Below are positions 37,605 through 45,886 of a stretch of 64,000 bases of DNA, one piece after another. Made by a program: the position numbers and the translations under genes. The stretch spans positions 558,001-622,000 of the forward strand of contig NZ_CP059557.1 in the NCBI RefSeq assembly GCF_022828475.1, read 5' to 3'. The notes beneath the pieces were generated by a model, which saw only the letters and a program-made list of their open reading frames with translations, was not told the origin of the DNA and ran no database searches. Within the stretch, counting starts at the first letter, position 1. Every line of letters starts with the position of its first letter. Source of the stretch: Saccharopolyspora gloriosae (GTDB lineage Bacteria > Actinomycetota > Actinomycetes > Mycobacteriales > Pseudonocardiaceae).

Positions 37605-37872
37605 GCCGACGCGACCGCGGGCTCGCCCACGCGAGGCGTGACGTGGCGGACGCCTCGAGTGAGATTCACCGGTGGTTCCGGGCCGCCGGATCCGGCCCGT
37701 TCGGGTGCCGGTGCCGAGTCCGGCTTACCGCGTTCCCCGAGCCGAACCGTGGCTCGGTCCGCTGACCAGCGGCGATGATCGCCCGCAAAACGATCTGCGC
37801 GAGTCGGGAGCTCCGTGTCGCACCGTCAGGTGCGCCCGCCCTGCCCGTTCTGAGGGGTTCGGCGGCGGTGGC

Positions 37873-37878
37873 TACGCT
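37873..37878 (+). promoter_or_regulatory. Candidate -10 box for leaderless glmS
   Basis: TACGCT ends exactly 7 nt before the GTG at 37886. No Shine-Dalgarno sequence precedes this start, whose next codon is the essential Cys, so a leaderless transcript is the simplest reading. Confidence 0.55.
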
Positions 37879-37885
37879 GACTCGG

Positions 37886-39748
37886 GTGTGCGGCATCGTG
37901 GGTTACGTAGGACATCGTCAGGCGCTGGACGTGGTGCTGGACGGGCTCAGGCGGCTGGAGTACCGGGGTTATGACTCGGCGGGCGTCGCGATGCTCGACG
38001 GCGCGGGTGGTCTCGCGGTCGAGCGTGCGGCGGGTGCGCTGTCGAACCTGGAGGGCAAACTCGCCGGACAGGACGGCTCCCGGTTCACGGCCACCAGCGG
38101 CATGGGCCACACCAGGTGGGCCACGCACGGGGCGCCGACCGACCGCAACGCGCACCCGCATCGGGACGCGGTGGGCAAGGTCGCGGTCGTGCACAACGGC
38201 ATCATCGAGAACTTCGCCGCGCTGCGCGCCGAGCTCGAGACCGCCGGTGTGGAGATGGCCAGTGAGACCGACACCGAGACCGCGGCGCACCTGGTCGCTG
38301 CGGCCTACGCCTCCGGCCCGACCGCGGGCGAGCTGACCGCGAGCGTGTGCGCCGTGGCGCGTCGGCTGGAAGGTGCGTTCACGCTGCTGGTCACGCACGC
38401 CGACGAGCCCGACAAGATCGTCGCGGCACGGCGGTCCTCGCCGCTGGTGGTGGGCGTCGGTGACGGTGAGAACTTCCTCGCCTCCGACGTCGCGGCCTTC
38501 ATCGAGCACACCCGCGACGCGGTGGAACTCGGTCAGGATCAGGTCGTCACGATCGACCGCGCCGGTTACGTGGTCACCGACTTCGACGGCGTCGAAGTGC
38601 AGGCGAAGCCGTTCACCGTGGACTGGGACCTGTCGGCCGCCGAGAAGGGCGGCCACGACTACTTCATGCTCAAGGAGATCGAAGAGCAGCCCGAGGCGTT
38701 GGAGAACACGCTGCGCGGGCACTTCGTCAACGGCGGCATCGTCCTCGACGAGCAGCGGATGACCGAGCAGGACCTGCGCGACATCGACAAGGTCTTTGTG
38801 GTCGCCTGCGGCACGGCCTACCACTCGGGCCTGCTCGCGAAGTACGCCATCGAGCACTGGTGCCGCATCCCTGTCGAGGTGGAGCTGGCCAGCGAGTTCC
38901 GCTACCGCGACCCGGTGCTCGGCCGCGACACGCTGGTCGTGGCGATCTCGCAGTCCGGGGAGACCGCGGACACCTTGGAGGCGGTGCGGCACGCTCGCAC
39001 CCAGCGGGCCAGGGTGCTGGCCATCTGCAACACGAACGGCGCTCAGATCCCGCGCGAGTCGGACGCGGTGCTCTACACGCACGCCGGACCCGAGATCGGG
39101 GTGGCGGCGACGAAGACGTTCCTGGCGCAGATCACCGCGAACTACCTGGTGGGCCTGGCCTTGGCGCAGGCCCGCGGCACGAAGTACTCCGATGAGGTGG
39201 CGCGCGAGTTCGAGGAGCTCGCCGCGATGCCGAAGGCGGTGCGGCAGGCACTGTCCACGGTGGAGCAGGTGCGCACGCTCGGGCGCGAGCTTGCCGACTC
39301 GAAGGCGGTGCTGTTCCTGGGGCGCCACGTCGGCTACCCGGTGGCGCTGGAAGGTGCGCTCAAGCTCAAGGAACTCGCCTACATGCACGCGGAGGGCTTC
39401 GCCGCGGGCGAGCTCAAGCACGGGCCGATCGCGCTGATCGAGGACCGGCTGCCGGTCGTCGTGGTGATGCCGTCGGCGAAGGGCCGGGCGCTGCTGCACT
39501 CGAAGATGCTGTCCAACATTCGGGAGATCCAGGCGCGCGGTGCCCGCACCGTCGTCATCGCCGAGGAGGGCGACGAGGCGGTGCGGCCGTTCGCGGACGA
39601 GCTGATCGAGATCCCGGCGGTGGCCACGCTGCTGCAGCCGCTGGTGTCGACGGTGCCGCTGCAGGTGCTCGCGGCGGAGATCGCCCGCGCCCGCGGCTAC
39701 GACGTCGACAAGCCGCGCAACCTCGCGAAGTCCGTCACGGTGGAGTGA
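37886..39748 (+). CDS. glmS: Glucosamine-fructose-6-phosphate aminotransferase
   Basis: The 620-residue enzyme makes glucosamine-6-phosphate from fructose-6-phosphate and glutamine. The second codon encodes the catalytic Cys (MCGIVGYVG), which becomes N-terminal after Met removal, so the GTG at 37886 is certain. The glutaminase domain (to about 240) has YDSAGVA, GHTRWATHG and HNGIIENF. Two SIS sugar isomerase domains follow, with ISQSGETADTLEA and LKHGPIALI, and the chain ends DVDKPRNLAKSVTVE. No glmS ribozyme sequence is visible upstream. A perfect hairpin follows the gene. Confidence 0.97.
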   Translation: MCGIVGYVGHRQALDVVLDGLRRLEYRGYDSAGVAMLDGAGGLAVERAAGALSNLEGKLAGQDGSRFTATSGMGHTRWATHGAPTDRNAHPHRDAVGKVAVVHNGIIENFAALRAELETAGVEMASETDTETAAHLVAAAYASGPTAGELTASVCAVARRLEGAFTLLVTHADEPDKIVAARRSSPLVVGVGDGENFLASDVAAFIEHTRDAVELGQDQVVTIDRAGYVVTDFDGVEVQAKPFTVDWDLSAAEKGGHDYFMLKEIEEQPEALENTLRGHFVNGGIVLDEQRMTEQDLRDIDKVFVVACGTAYHSGLLAKYAIEHWCRIPVEVELASEFRYRDPVLGRDTLVVAISQSGETADTLEAVRHARTQRARVLAICNTNGAQIPRESDAVLYTHAGPEIGVAATKTFLAQITANYLVGLALAQARGTKYSDEVAREFEELAAMPKAVRQALSTVEQVRTLGRELADSKAVLFLGRHVGYPVALEGALKLKELAYMHAEGFAAGELKHGPIALIEDRLPVVVVMPSAKGRALLHSKMLSNIREIQARGARTVVIAEEGDEAVRPFADELIEIPAVATLLQPLVSTVPLQVLAAEIARARGYDVDKPRNLAKSVTVE

Positions 39749-39772
39749 TCACCGCTCCGCACACCGCGCTCT

Positions 39773-39810
39773 GAACGGGCCGTTCGACCACCACGTCGAA
39801 CGGCCCGTTC
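39773..39810. terminator. Perfect hairpin after glmS
   Basis: GAACGGGCCGTTCGAC and its exact complement form a 16-bp stem with a CACCAC loop, 24 nt after the glmS stop. It is a diverged member of the palindrome family that fills the right half of the window, and a good transcription stop candidate. Confidence 0.65.
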
Positions 39811-39832
39811 TCTCGTGCGGGGCTGCTTCCGA

Positions 39833-40190
39833 GTGAGCGGCCCGTTTGTCCAAGGGGGTTGGTCGAATGGTCCGTTGACTCGAATCGGTTGCTGCTCGCT
39901 GGGTGCCTCGATGTCTGGTGTCCGGTCGGGGTGAGCGGCCCGTTTGTCCAAGGGGGTTGGTCGAATGGTCCGTTGACTCGAATCGGTTGCTGCTCGCTGG
40001 GTGCCTCGATGTCTGGTGTCCGGTCGGGGTGAGCGGCCCGTTTGTCCAAGGGGGTTGGTCGAATGGTCCGTTGACTCGAATCGGTTGCTGCTCGCTGGGT
40101 GCCTCGATGTCTGGTGTCCGGTCGGGGTGAGCGGCCCGTTTGTCCAAGGGGATTGGTCGAACGGTCCGTTCACTCGAAACAGCTGCTGCG
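39833..40190. repeat. 98-bp tandem array carrying palindromes
   Basis: Three copies that appear identical by eye start at 39833, 39931 and 40029, each 98 bp. A diverged partial copy starts at 40127. Each unit begins with a stem-loop whose arms are GAGCGGCCCGTTTGTCC and GGTCGAATGGTCCGTTGACTC, followed by a spacer of about 50 bp (TGCTGCTCGCTGGGTGCCTC). Confidence 0.9.
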
Positions 40191-40267
40191 CGGCTCGGTG
40201 CGGGGCGTGAGGCGACAGGGGCGGGCTGATCGGGTAAGACGGCAGCAACCGCGAGTGGGAGGTCTCC

Positions 40268-41758
40268 GTGCAGGGAGTGTGGACGCCGGATCAGATCCGG
40301 GCCGCCGAGCGCAGTGTGTTCGTCCGAACCCCGGAGCCGGTGGTGATGCGCCGCGCCGCGTTCGCCGTCGCCGCGCACGGCGCGCGGCTGCTGGCCGAGA
40401 CGACGGGAGCGACCGCGGGCCGGCACGTGACGTTGCTGGTCGGTGCAGGCAACAACGGCGGGGACGCGTTGTGGGCCGGTGCGGAGCTGCGTCGTCGCGG
40501 AGCCGGTGTCACCGCGATCCTCCTGACTCCGGACAAGACCCACCCGGCGGGGCTGGCGGCGTTGCGCCGGGCCGGCGGCCGGATCGTGCGGGCGGAGGGG
40601 CCGGGAGCGGACACCGCGGGGATCGGGGCCGCCGCGACGGACGCGGTGCAGCGCGCGGATCTGGTGATCGACGGCATCGTGGGCCTCTCCGCGCGGGGGA
40701 GCCTGCGCCCGGTGGCGGCCGAGCTGGTGGCTCGGGTCGAGGTGCCGATCGTGGCGATCGATCTGCCCAGCGGCGTTGATCCGATCACGGGCGCTGCGGA
40801 CGGCCCTGCGGTCCACGCGGAGGTGACGGTCACCTTCGGCGGGCGGAAACCGTGCCACGTGCTCGGTGCCGGTGCGGTGCTGTCGGGTTCGGTTGTGGTG
40901 GCCGACATCGGCTTGGGCGATGATCTGCCGGAGCCCGATCTGCACGTGCTGGACCCGGCGGACGTCGGTGCGGGGTGGCCCGTCCCGCGCCCATCTGACG
41001 ACAAGTATTCGCAGGGTGTCGTGGGTGTCGCCGCGGGTTCGGCGACGTATCCGGGCGCGGCGATGTTGGCCGCGGGCTCGGCGGTGCAGGCGACTTCGGG
41101 CATGGTCCGCTACGCCGGTCCCGCCGCGGACGTGGTGCGGTCGCGGTGGCCCGAGGTGGTGGCGACCGGGTCGGTCGCCGACGCGGGCCGGGTGCAGTCC
41201 TGGGCGGTCGGGCCGGGCATCGGCACCGGCGCGAGCGGGCGCGAGGTGCTGCGGCACGTGCTGGAGTCGGGGCGCCCGGTGTGCGCGGACGCGGATTCGA
41301 TCACGTTGTTCGCGGAGGATCCGACGCTGTGGGACGCGCGGGACCCGGACGCGGCGGTGGTGTTGACCCCGCACGCCGGTGAGTTCGCGCGGCTCGCCGG
41401 CGAGGTCGGCCCGGATCGGGTCGCCGCGGCGCGGGAAGTGGCGCGGCGCGACGACGTGGTGCTGCTGCTGAAGGGCAACACCACGGTGATCGCCGCTCCG
41501 GACGGCCGCGTGCTGGTCAACCCGTCGCAGCACGCTTGGCCCGCGACCGCCGGGTCGGGCGATGTGCTGACCGGGCTGATCGGGGCGTTGCTGGCGACGG
41601 GGATGGATCCGTGGCTGGCCTGCGGTTTCGCCGCCCACGCACATTCCCTCGCCGCCGAGCTCGCCGCCCTCGGGGGCGACGAGGCCGGTGCGCCCATCGG
41701 GGCTTCCGCACTGCTCGCGGCGCTCCCGACGGCGATTCGCACCCTCCGCGCCACCTGA
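40268..41758 (+). CDS. nnr: Bifunctional NAD(P)H-hydrate epimerase/dehydratase
   Basis: The 496-residue fusion repairs hydrated NADH/NADPH. The N-terminal YjeF_N domain (epimerase) carries VGAGNNGGDA at 58-67 and IDLPSGVDPITG near 165. The C-terminal ribokinase-like YjeF_C domain (ADP/ATP-dependent dehydratase) carries VLTPHAGEFARL near 365 and TAGSGDVLTG with Asp near 432. Domain order matches bacterial Nnr. The GTG at 40268 follows GGGAGG. It precedes alr in the same direction, an order also seen in other actinomycetes. Confidence 0.93.
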   Translation: MQGVWTPDQIRAAERSVFVRTPEPVVMRRAAFAVAAHGARLLAETTGATAGRHVTLLVGAGNNGGDALWAGAELRRRGAGVTAILLTPDKTHPAGLAALRRAGGRIVRAEGPGADTAGIGAAATDAVQRADLVIDGIVGLSARGSLRPVAAELVARVEVPIVAIDLPSGVDPITGAADGPAVHAEVTVTFGGRKPCHVLGAGAVLSGSVVVADIGLGDDLPEPDLHVLDPADVGAGWPVPRPSDDKYSQGVVGVAAGSATYPGAAMLAAGSAVQATSGMVRYAGPAADVVRSRWPEVVATGSVADAGRVQSWAVGPGIGTGASGREVLRHVLESGRPVCADADSITLFAEDPTLWDARDPDAAVVLTPHAGEFARLAGEVGPDRVAAAREVARRDDVVLLLKGNTTVIAAPDGRVLVNPSQHAWPATAGSGDVLTGLIGALLATGMDPWLACGFAAHAHSLAAELAALGGDEAGAPIGASALLAALPTAIRTLRAT

Positions 41759-42180
41759 ACGACGCACCCGCACATCGCGACAACCGCCCACCAGGGACAG
41801 CGGGATGGAGTGAGCGGACCGTTCGTCCGAGGGGGTTGGGTGAACGGTCCGTTGACTCGGATTCGGACCGTGCGTCGAGGGGCTGGGTGTGGAGTGAGCC
41901 GACCGTTCGTCCGAGGGGGTTGGGTGAACGGTCCGTTGACTCGGAACTGGGGCCGCACGCGCGGGCGGCGGAGTGGAGTCAACGGACCGTTCGTCCAACG
42001 GGATTGGGCGAACGGTCCGTTCACTCGAAACCTGATCCGCGGGTCGCCGGGCGTCGCTGAGCGTCGGTCGAACACGGAACGTAATCAGATGCACGCGAAC
42101 AGTGGTATACAGGGGCGTGATGAGGGTCTGCTTCACAACCAGGCGGTGATCGGCAATGCGTGTGCGACGATGTCGGCGCC
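41759..42180. other. 422-bp gap before alr
   Basis: It contains the 84-bp tandem palindrome array (41810-42030) and then about 150 bases that must hold the alr promoter. No clear promoter consensus and no ribosome binding site were identified directly before the ATG at 42181. Confidence 0.55.
41810..42030. repeat. 84-bp tandem array of palindromes
   Basis: Three units start at 41810, 41894 and 41978, each with arms of the GTGAGCGGACCGTTCGTCC / GGTGAACGGTCCGTTGACTC type. The spacers between stem-loops differ from the 98-bp array, so the arrays arose separately from the same palindrome. Confidence 0.85.
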
Positions 42181-43329
42181 ATGACTGAGCAGCCCGCGCA
42201 CCGCGCCGACCTGCGCATTGATGTCAATGCGCTGCGCCACAACGTCACCTTGCTGGCCGAACGAGCGCAACGCTCGGGTGCCGCGACGATGGTAGTGGTG
42301 AAGTCCGACGGCTACGGCCACGGAGCCGAGACCGTGGCCCGCGCCGCGCTGGAAGCCGGTGCCTCCGCGTTGGGGGTGGCGGCGATCGGGGAGGCCTTGC
42401 AGTTGCGGGCTGCGGGCGTCACGGCTCCGCTGCTGTGCTGGCTGCACGTCCCTGGGGACGATTTCGACGCGGCCGTCGCCGCGGATGTGGAGCTCGCCGC
42501 GTCTTCGGCCGCCGAGCTCGACGCCATCGCCGCGGCCGCGCACGCCCGATCTCGCGCCGCCAAGGTGCACCTCAAGATCGACACCGGGTTGAGTCGCAAC
42601 GGCTGCCCGCCCGAGCTGTGGCCGTCGCTGGTGGAGCGCGCGGCGAAGGCGCAGGCGTCGGGAACCCTCGAGATCGTCGCGATCTGGTCGCACCTGGCGT
42701 GCGCGGACGACCTCGGCCACCCGTCGATCGACGCGCAGGCCGCCCGCTTCCAGGAGGCGTACGAGCAGGCGTGCGCGGCCGGGCTCGCCCCGCTCCGGCA
42801 TCTGGCGAACTCGGCGGCGCTGCTGACCCGCCCCGACCTGCACTTCGACCTGGTCCGGCCGGGCATCGCCGCCTACGGCTTGGATCCGGTGCCGCAGGCG
42901 GGTGAGCACGGGCTGATCCCGGCCATGACGTTCCGCTCCGAAGTGGTGCTGACGAAGCGCGTCGGGCCGGGCGAGAGCGTGTCCTACGGCCACCTCTGGA
43001 CGGCCGATCGCGAGTGCACGCTGGCGCTGGTTCCGGTGGGCTACGCCGATGGCGTGCCGCGCAACCTGTCCGGCCGCATGGACGTGTGGCTGGCGGGCCG
43101 TCGCAGGCCGGTCGTGGGGCGGGTGTGCATGGATCAGCTGGTGGTGTGCTGCGACGACGATCCGGTCGCCGTGGGCGATGAGGTCGTGTTGTTCGGTCCT
43201 GGTGCGCGGGGTGCGCCGACCGCCGCGGAGTGGGCGGACAAGCTGGGCACGATCCACTACGAGATCGTCACCGGCATGTTCCGGCCGCGGGTGACGCGCA
43301 CCGTGGTGGCAGCGGAGGTGGCGAGATGA
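42181..43329 (+). CDS. alr: Alanine racemase
   Basis: The 382-residue PLP enzyme makes D-alanine for peptidoglycan. Lys41 in VVVKSDGYGHG binds PLP, and Tyr269 in VSYGHLW is the other catalytic base. KIDTGLSRNG, RPGIAAYG and GRVCMDQLV are additional family motifs. The ATG at 42181 is the best family-length start. Its stop overlaps the next start by ATGA, making a coupled alr - hydrolase - tsaE operon. Confidence 0.96.
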   Translation: MTEQPAHRADLRIDVNALRHNVTLLAERAQRSGAATMVVVKSDGYGHGAETVARAALEAGASALGVAAIGEALQLRAAGVTAPLLCWLHVPGDDFDAAVAADVELAASSAAELDAIAAAAHARSRAAKVHLKIDTGLSRNGCPPELWPSLVERAAKAQASGTLEIVAIWSHLACADDLGHPSIDAQAARFQEAYEQACAAGLAPLRHLANSAALLTRPDLHFDLVRPGIAAYGLDPVPQAGEHGLIPAMTFRSEVVLTKRVGPGESVSYGHLWTADRECTLALVPVGYADGVPRNLSGRMDVWLAGRRRPVVGRVCMDQLVVCCDDDPVAVGDEVVLFGPGARGAPTAAEWADKLGTIHYEIVTGMFRPRVTRTVVAAEVAR

Positions 43330-44432
43330 GACCGGTGTGGCAGGCGCTCGCCTGGACCAGCGGGGTGCTCGGGGCGGCGGTGACCGGGGCGGCCGTCGGC
43401 GTCGCGGCGCACAGCTCGCGGATCGCCACCCGGCGTCACGACGAGGACGACCTGTACGCGCAGGAGAACCTGGGGCGGCTGCGGCCGGACCGGCAGTCCA
43501 CGGTGGCCGCGGATGACGGTGTGCCGCTGGCGGTGCAGGAGATCAAGCCCGCCGACGGCGGTCACGCCGACCTCACGGTGGTGCTCGTGCACGGCTACGC
43601 GCTGGATTCGCGATGTTGGCACTTCCAGCGCCGCGACCTGCCGTTGATGACGGATCCGCGGGTGCGGGTCGTGCAGTACGACCAGCGCAGCCACGGCCGG
43701 TCCGGGCATTCCTCGCGGCGCAACAGCACGATCGAGCAGCTCGGCAAGGACCTGGACGCGGTGGTGCGGGCGACCGCGCGGCGCGGGCCGGTGGTGCTGG
43801 TGGGGCATTCGATGGGCGGCATGGCGATCATGGCGCTGGCCGAGCAGCAGCCGAAGTTGTTCCGCGACCGGGTGTGCGCGGTCGCGTTCATGAGCACCTC
43901 CGCCGGAGAGATCGGTGCTTCCGGACTCCCGAAGCCGTGGTTGTCCCGCAACAATCCGCTGACCCGTGGCCTGGGCGTGCTCGCGGGGCTGCAGCCGGAG
44001 CTGGTGGAGCGGGTTCGTCGCACCGGCGGGCAGTTGGCGTGGAGCATCGTGCGGGCGCTGTCCTTCGGTGATCGCGAGGTCAGCCCGTCGCTGGTGGACT
44101 TGATGAACAAGATGATCTCGGCGACCACGGTCCAGGTCGTCACGGACTTCCTGGAGACGCTCGGGTCGCACGACCGCAAGGCCGCGCTCGCCGGGCTGCG
44201 GCACACCGAGGTGCTGGTGCTCAGCGGTGATCTGGATCGGATGACGCCGTTCTCGCACTCCGAGGTGATCGCCGGGGAGCTGCCGGAGGCGGAGCTGGTG
44301 CGGGTCGAGGGAGCCGGTCACATGGCGATGCTGGAGCAGCACGAGCTGGTCACCGGACATCTGGTGGGGCTGGTGAAGCGCGCGGCGCAGCGGATTTCGG
44401 GTGGGGAGAAGAAAGTGAGCGGCCGGTCATGA
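43326..44432 (+). CDS. Membrane-anchored alpha/beta hydrolase
   Basis: The 368-residue protein has an N-terminal membrane anchor (ALAWTSGVLGAAVTGAAVGV) followed by an alpha/beta-hydrolase domain. LVHGYALDSRCW supplies the oxyanion hole, GHSMGGMA holds the nucleophile Ser162, SGDLDRMTP the Asp, and VEGAGHMAM the His. The same gene order (alr - hydrolase - tsaE) is conserved in actinomycetes including mycobacteria. The substrate is unknown; a lipid or ester in the envelope is plausible. Confidence 0.87.
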   Translation: MRPVWQALAWTSGVLGAAVTGAAVGVAAHSSRIATRRHDEDDLYAQENLGRLRPDRQSTVAADDGVPLAVQEIKPADGGHADLTVVLVHGYALDSRCWHFQRRDLPLMTDPRVRVVQYDQRSHGRSGHSSRRNSTIEQLGKDLDAVVRATARRGPVVLVGHSMGGMAIMALAEQQPKLFRDRVCAVAFMSTSAGEIGASGLPKPWLSRNNPLTRGLGVLAGLQPELVERVRRTGGQLAWSIVRALSFGDREVSPSLVDLMNKMISATTVQVVTDFLETLGSHDRKAALAGLRHTEVLVLSGDLDRMTPFSHSEVIAGELPEAELVRVEGAGHMAMLEQHELVTGHLVGLVKRAAQRISGGEKKVSGRS

Positions 44433-44896
44433 GCGCGAATGTGGCGTCCACCGCCGAGTTGACGACTCCGGAGGAGGCGCTGGAGTTCGGCCGCCGCCTG
44501 GGTTCCACGTTGCGCGCCGGTGATCTGGTCGTCTTGGACGGTCCGCTGGGCGCGGGGAAGACGGTGCTGGCGAAGGGGATCGCCGCGGGCATGGGCGTGA
44601 CGGGGCAGGTCACCTCGCCGACGTTCGTCATCGCCAGGGTCCATCGCCCCGCGACGGACGGTCCCGCGTTGGTGCACGTCGACGCGTACCGGCTGGGCGG
44701 GCTCGACGACATCGACGATTTGGACCTGGACACCGACCTCACGGATGCCGTCGTGGTCGTGGAGTGGGGCGCCGAGGTCGCCGCACGGCTGGCCGACGAG
44801 TACTTGATGATCCGGCTGCACCGCCGCCCCGACGACGTCCGCGAAGTGACCTTGGAACCCCACGGCGACCGCTGGCACGCCTGGACCCGTCCCTGA
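44429..44896 (+). CDS. tsaE: tRNA threonylcarbamoyladenosine biosynthesis ATPase TsaE
   Basis: The 155-residue protein has Walker A DGPLGAGKTVLAKGIA (motif at 38-45), QVTSPTFVIARVH and HVDAYRLGG, the TsaE signature, and VVVEWGAE as Walker B. TsaE works with TsaB and TsaD to make t6A37 in ANN-decoding tRNAs. The start overlaps the previous stop by ATGA. tsaB and rimI, which usually follow, are not next; tsaD is 19 kb away on the other strand. Confidence 0.95.
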   Translation: MSANVASTAELTTPEEALEFGRRLGSTLRAGDLVVLDGPLGAGKTVLAKGIAAGMGVTGQVTSPTFVIARVHRPATDGPALVHVDAYRLGGLDDIDDLDLDTDLTDAVVVVEWGAEVAARLADEYLMIRLHRRPDDVREVTLEPHGDRWHAWTRP

Positions 44897-44931
44897 CATC
44901 CGGCTCGCGGCCGCATGCCAGCCCGAACAGC

Positions 44932-44959
44932 TGTGGACGAATCCCTCGGCTGTGGACAA
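44932..44959. promoter_or_regulatory. Two DnaA-box-like sequences
   Basis: TGTGGACGA at 44932-44940 and TGTGGACAA at 44951-44959 are in the same orientation. The second is an exact match to the complement of TTGTCCACA, the actinobacterial DnaA box; the first has one mismatch. There is no sign of a replication origin here. Confidence 0.45.
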
Positions 44960-45061
44960 CTTGAGCAACATTGAAAGTCCTCGAGCCGAGGTCGTCGGCA
45001 ACCGGACTTGCTGAGCTGGGGTCGTGGCCGATTTCGGGCTGGCGTGGCGGTGCGGGCATGT

Positions 45062-45079
45062 CAATTTCTCGCGAAATTG
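45062..45079. repeat. 18-bp palindrome, copy 4
   Basis: CAATTTC - TCGC - GAAATTG is a perfect stem, with C-G to A-T type covariation relative to copy 3. Confidence 0.65.
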
Positions 45080-45217
45080 CGGGGTCGCGGAGCGTGCCGG
45101 TGTGGCTCGGTCGGGTCGTTGGCTGGCGCCGGTGGGGTGACGGGCGATAACTCGGCGGTCATGATCCGGCCGTAGGGTGAGCCGGCACATCGCTCGTGGC
45201 GTGGAAAGGCACCATCG

Positions 45218-45886
45218 GTGATCGAGTTCTTGTCTGGGTTGCCGGTGTTCGCGCTGTTCGCGGTGGTCGTGGTGGTGCTGGCGATGGAGTCCGGGTCGCC
45301 GGTGGGGTTGTTCCTGCCCGGTTCGCCGACGCTGCTCGCGCTGGGACTGTTGTCGCGGCAGGGGCTGGTGGGCCTGTGGGCGGCGGTGCTGGTGGCGGGC
45401 GCGGCTTCGGCGGTGGGCTGCCAGTGGGGTTTCCTGCGGGCGCGGCGGCTCCGGCTGCTGGATCGGGATGCGGGTTCGGCTGATCTGCTCGAACCGCCGA
45501 ATCGCTTGGAGCGCAAGCTGATTCAGCGCGCGGGGACGGATCGGGTGCGCCGGTTGCTGGCGTTCCTGGATCGCCGTGCGGCGCCTGCGGTCGCCACCGG
45601 CCAGTTCTTCAGCGTGGTGCGCACCTTGATGCCTCGGCTGGCGGGCCGAGCGGGCGTTTCGCACCGCCGGTTCAGCTTCGCGAACGTGCCGGTGGCGTTC
45701 GTCTGGGCCGCACTGCTGGTCACCCTCGGCCGGATCGCGGGCGCCGCCTACGAGCAGGTGTCGGCGGCGGTCGGTTTGGCCGGGCCGCCGGTGGTGCTGG
45801 TCGCAGCGGTGGCCGCCTGGATCGTGTTCATCGTGCGCCGTCGCATCGCCCGCGCGGAAACGCCGGAGCGATCAGGCGCTGTGTGA
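45218..45886 (+). CDS. DedA family membrane protein
   Basis: The 222-residue protein shows the DedA/SNARE-associated layout: LAMESGSPVGLFLPGSPTLLA near the N-terminus with the conserved Glu, a cytoplasmic loop, and a re-entrant segment FFSVVRTLMPRLAGRAGV with the conserved Arg and Pro. Some DedA proteins flip lipid carriers such as undecaprenyl phosphate or phosphatidylethanolamine; the substrate here is not known. The GTG at 45218 is the first sensible start. It converges with the IclR gene and overlaps its end by 15 nt. Confidence 0.86.
   Translation: MIEFLSGLPVFALFAVVVVVLAMESGSPVGLFLPGSPTLLALGLLSRQGLVGLWAAVLVAGAASAVGCQWGFLRARRLRLLDRDAGSADLLEPPNRLERKLIQRAGTDRVRRLLAFLDRRAAPAVATGQFFSVVRTLMPRLAGRAGVSHRRFSFANVPVAFVWAALLVTLGRIAGAAYEQVSAAVGLAGPPVVLVAAVAAWIVFIVRRRIARAETPERSGAV

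Larger units (their letters stand above)
39749..40267. repeat. 519-bp repeat-filled gap after glmS
   Basis: The gap is mostly repeats: the hairpin at 39773-39810 and the 98-bp tandem array at 39833-40190. The last 77 bases contain a GGGAGG ribosome binding site for the next gene. No protein gene is supported; translated frames of the repeat (CPRGLVEWSVDSN and similar) are artefacts. Confidence 0.75.
44897..45217. other. 321-bp gap with DnaA-box-like sites and a palindrome
   Basis: This is the point where the usual tsaE-tsaB order stops. It has two DnaA-box-like sequences near the start, a copy of the 18-bp palindrome, and a TAGGGT at 45172-45177 that may be a -10 box for the DedA gene. No gene is supported. 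Confidence 0.5.

Noticed and set aside
37591-37885. glmS ribozyme or riboswitch upstream of glmS
   Set aside because: The space is small and divergent, the candidate -10 box leaves no leader, and no conserved ribozyme core was seen.
39833-40210. Small proteins encoded in the 98-bp repeats
   Set aside because: The frames are open only because the period and composition allow it. They repeat the same peptide, lack ribosome binding sites, and occur in all palindrome loci.
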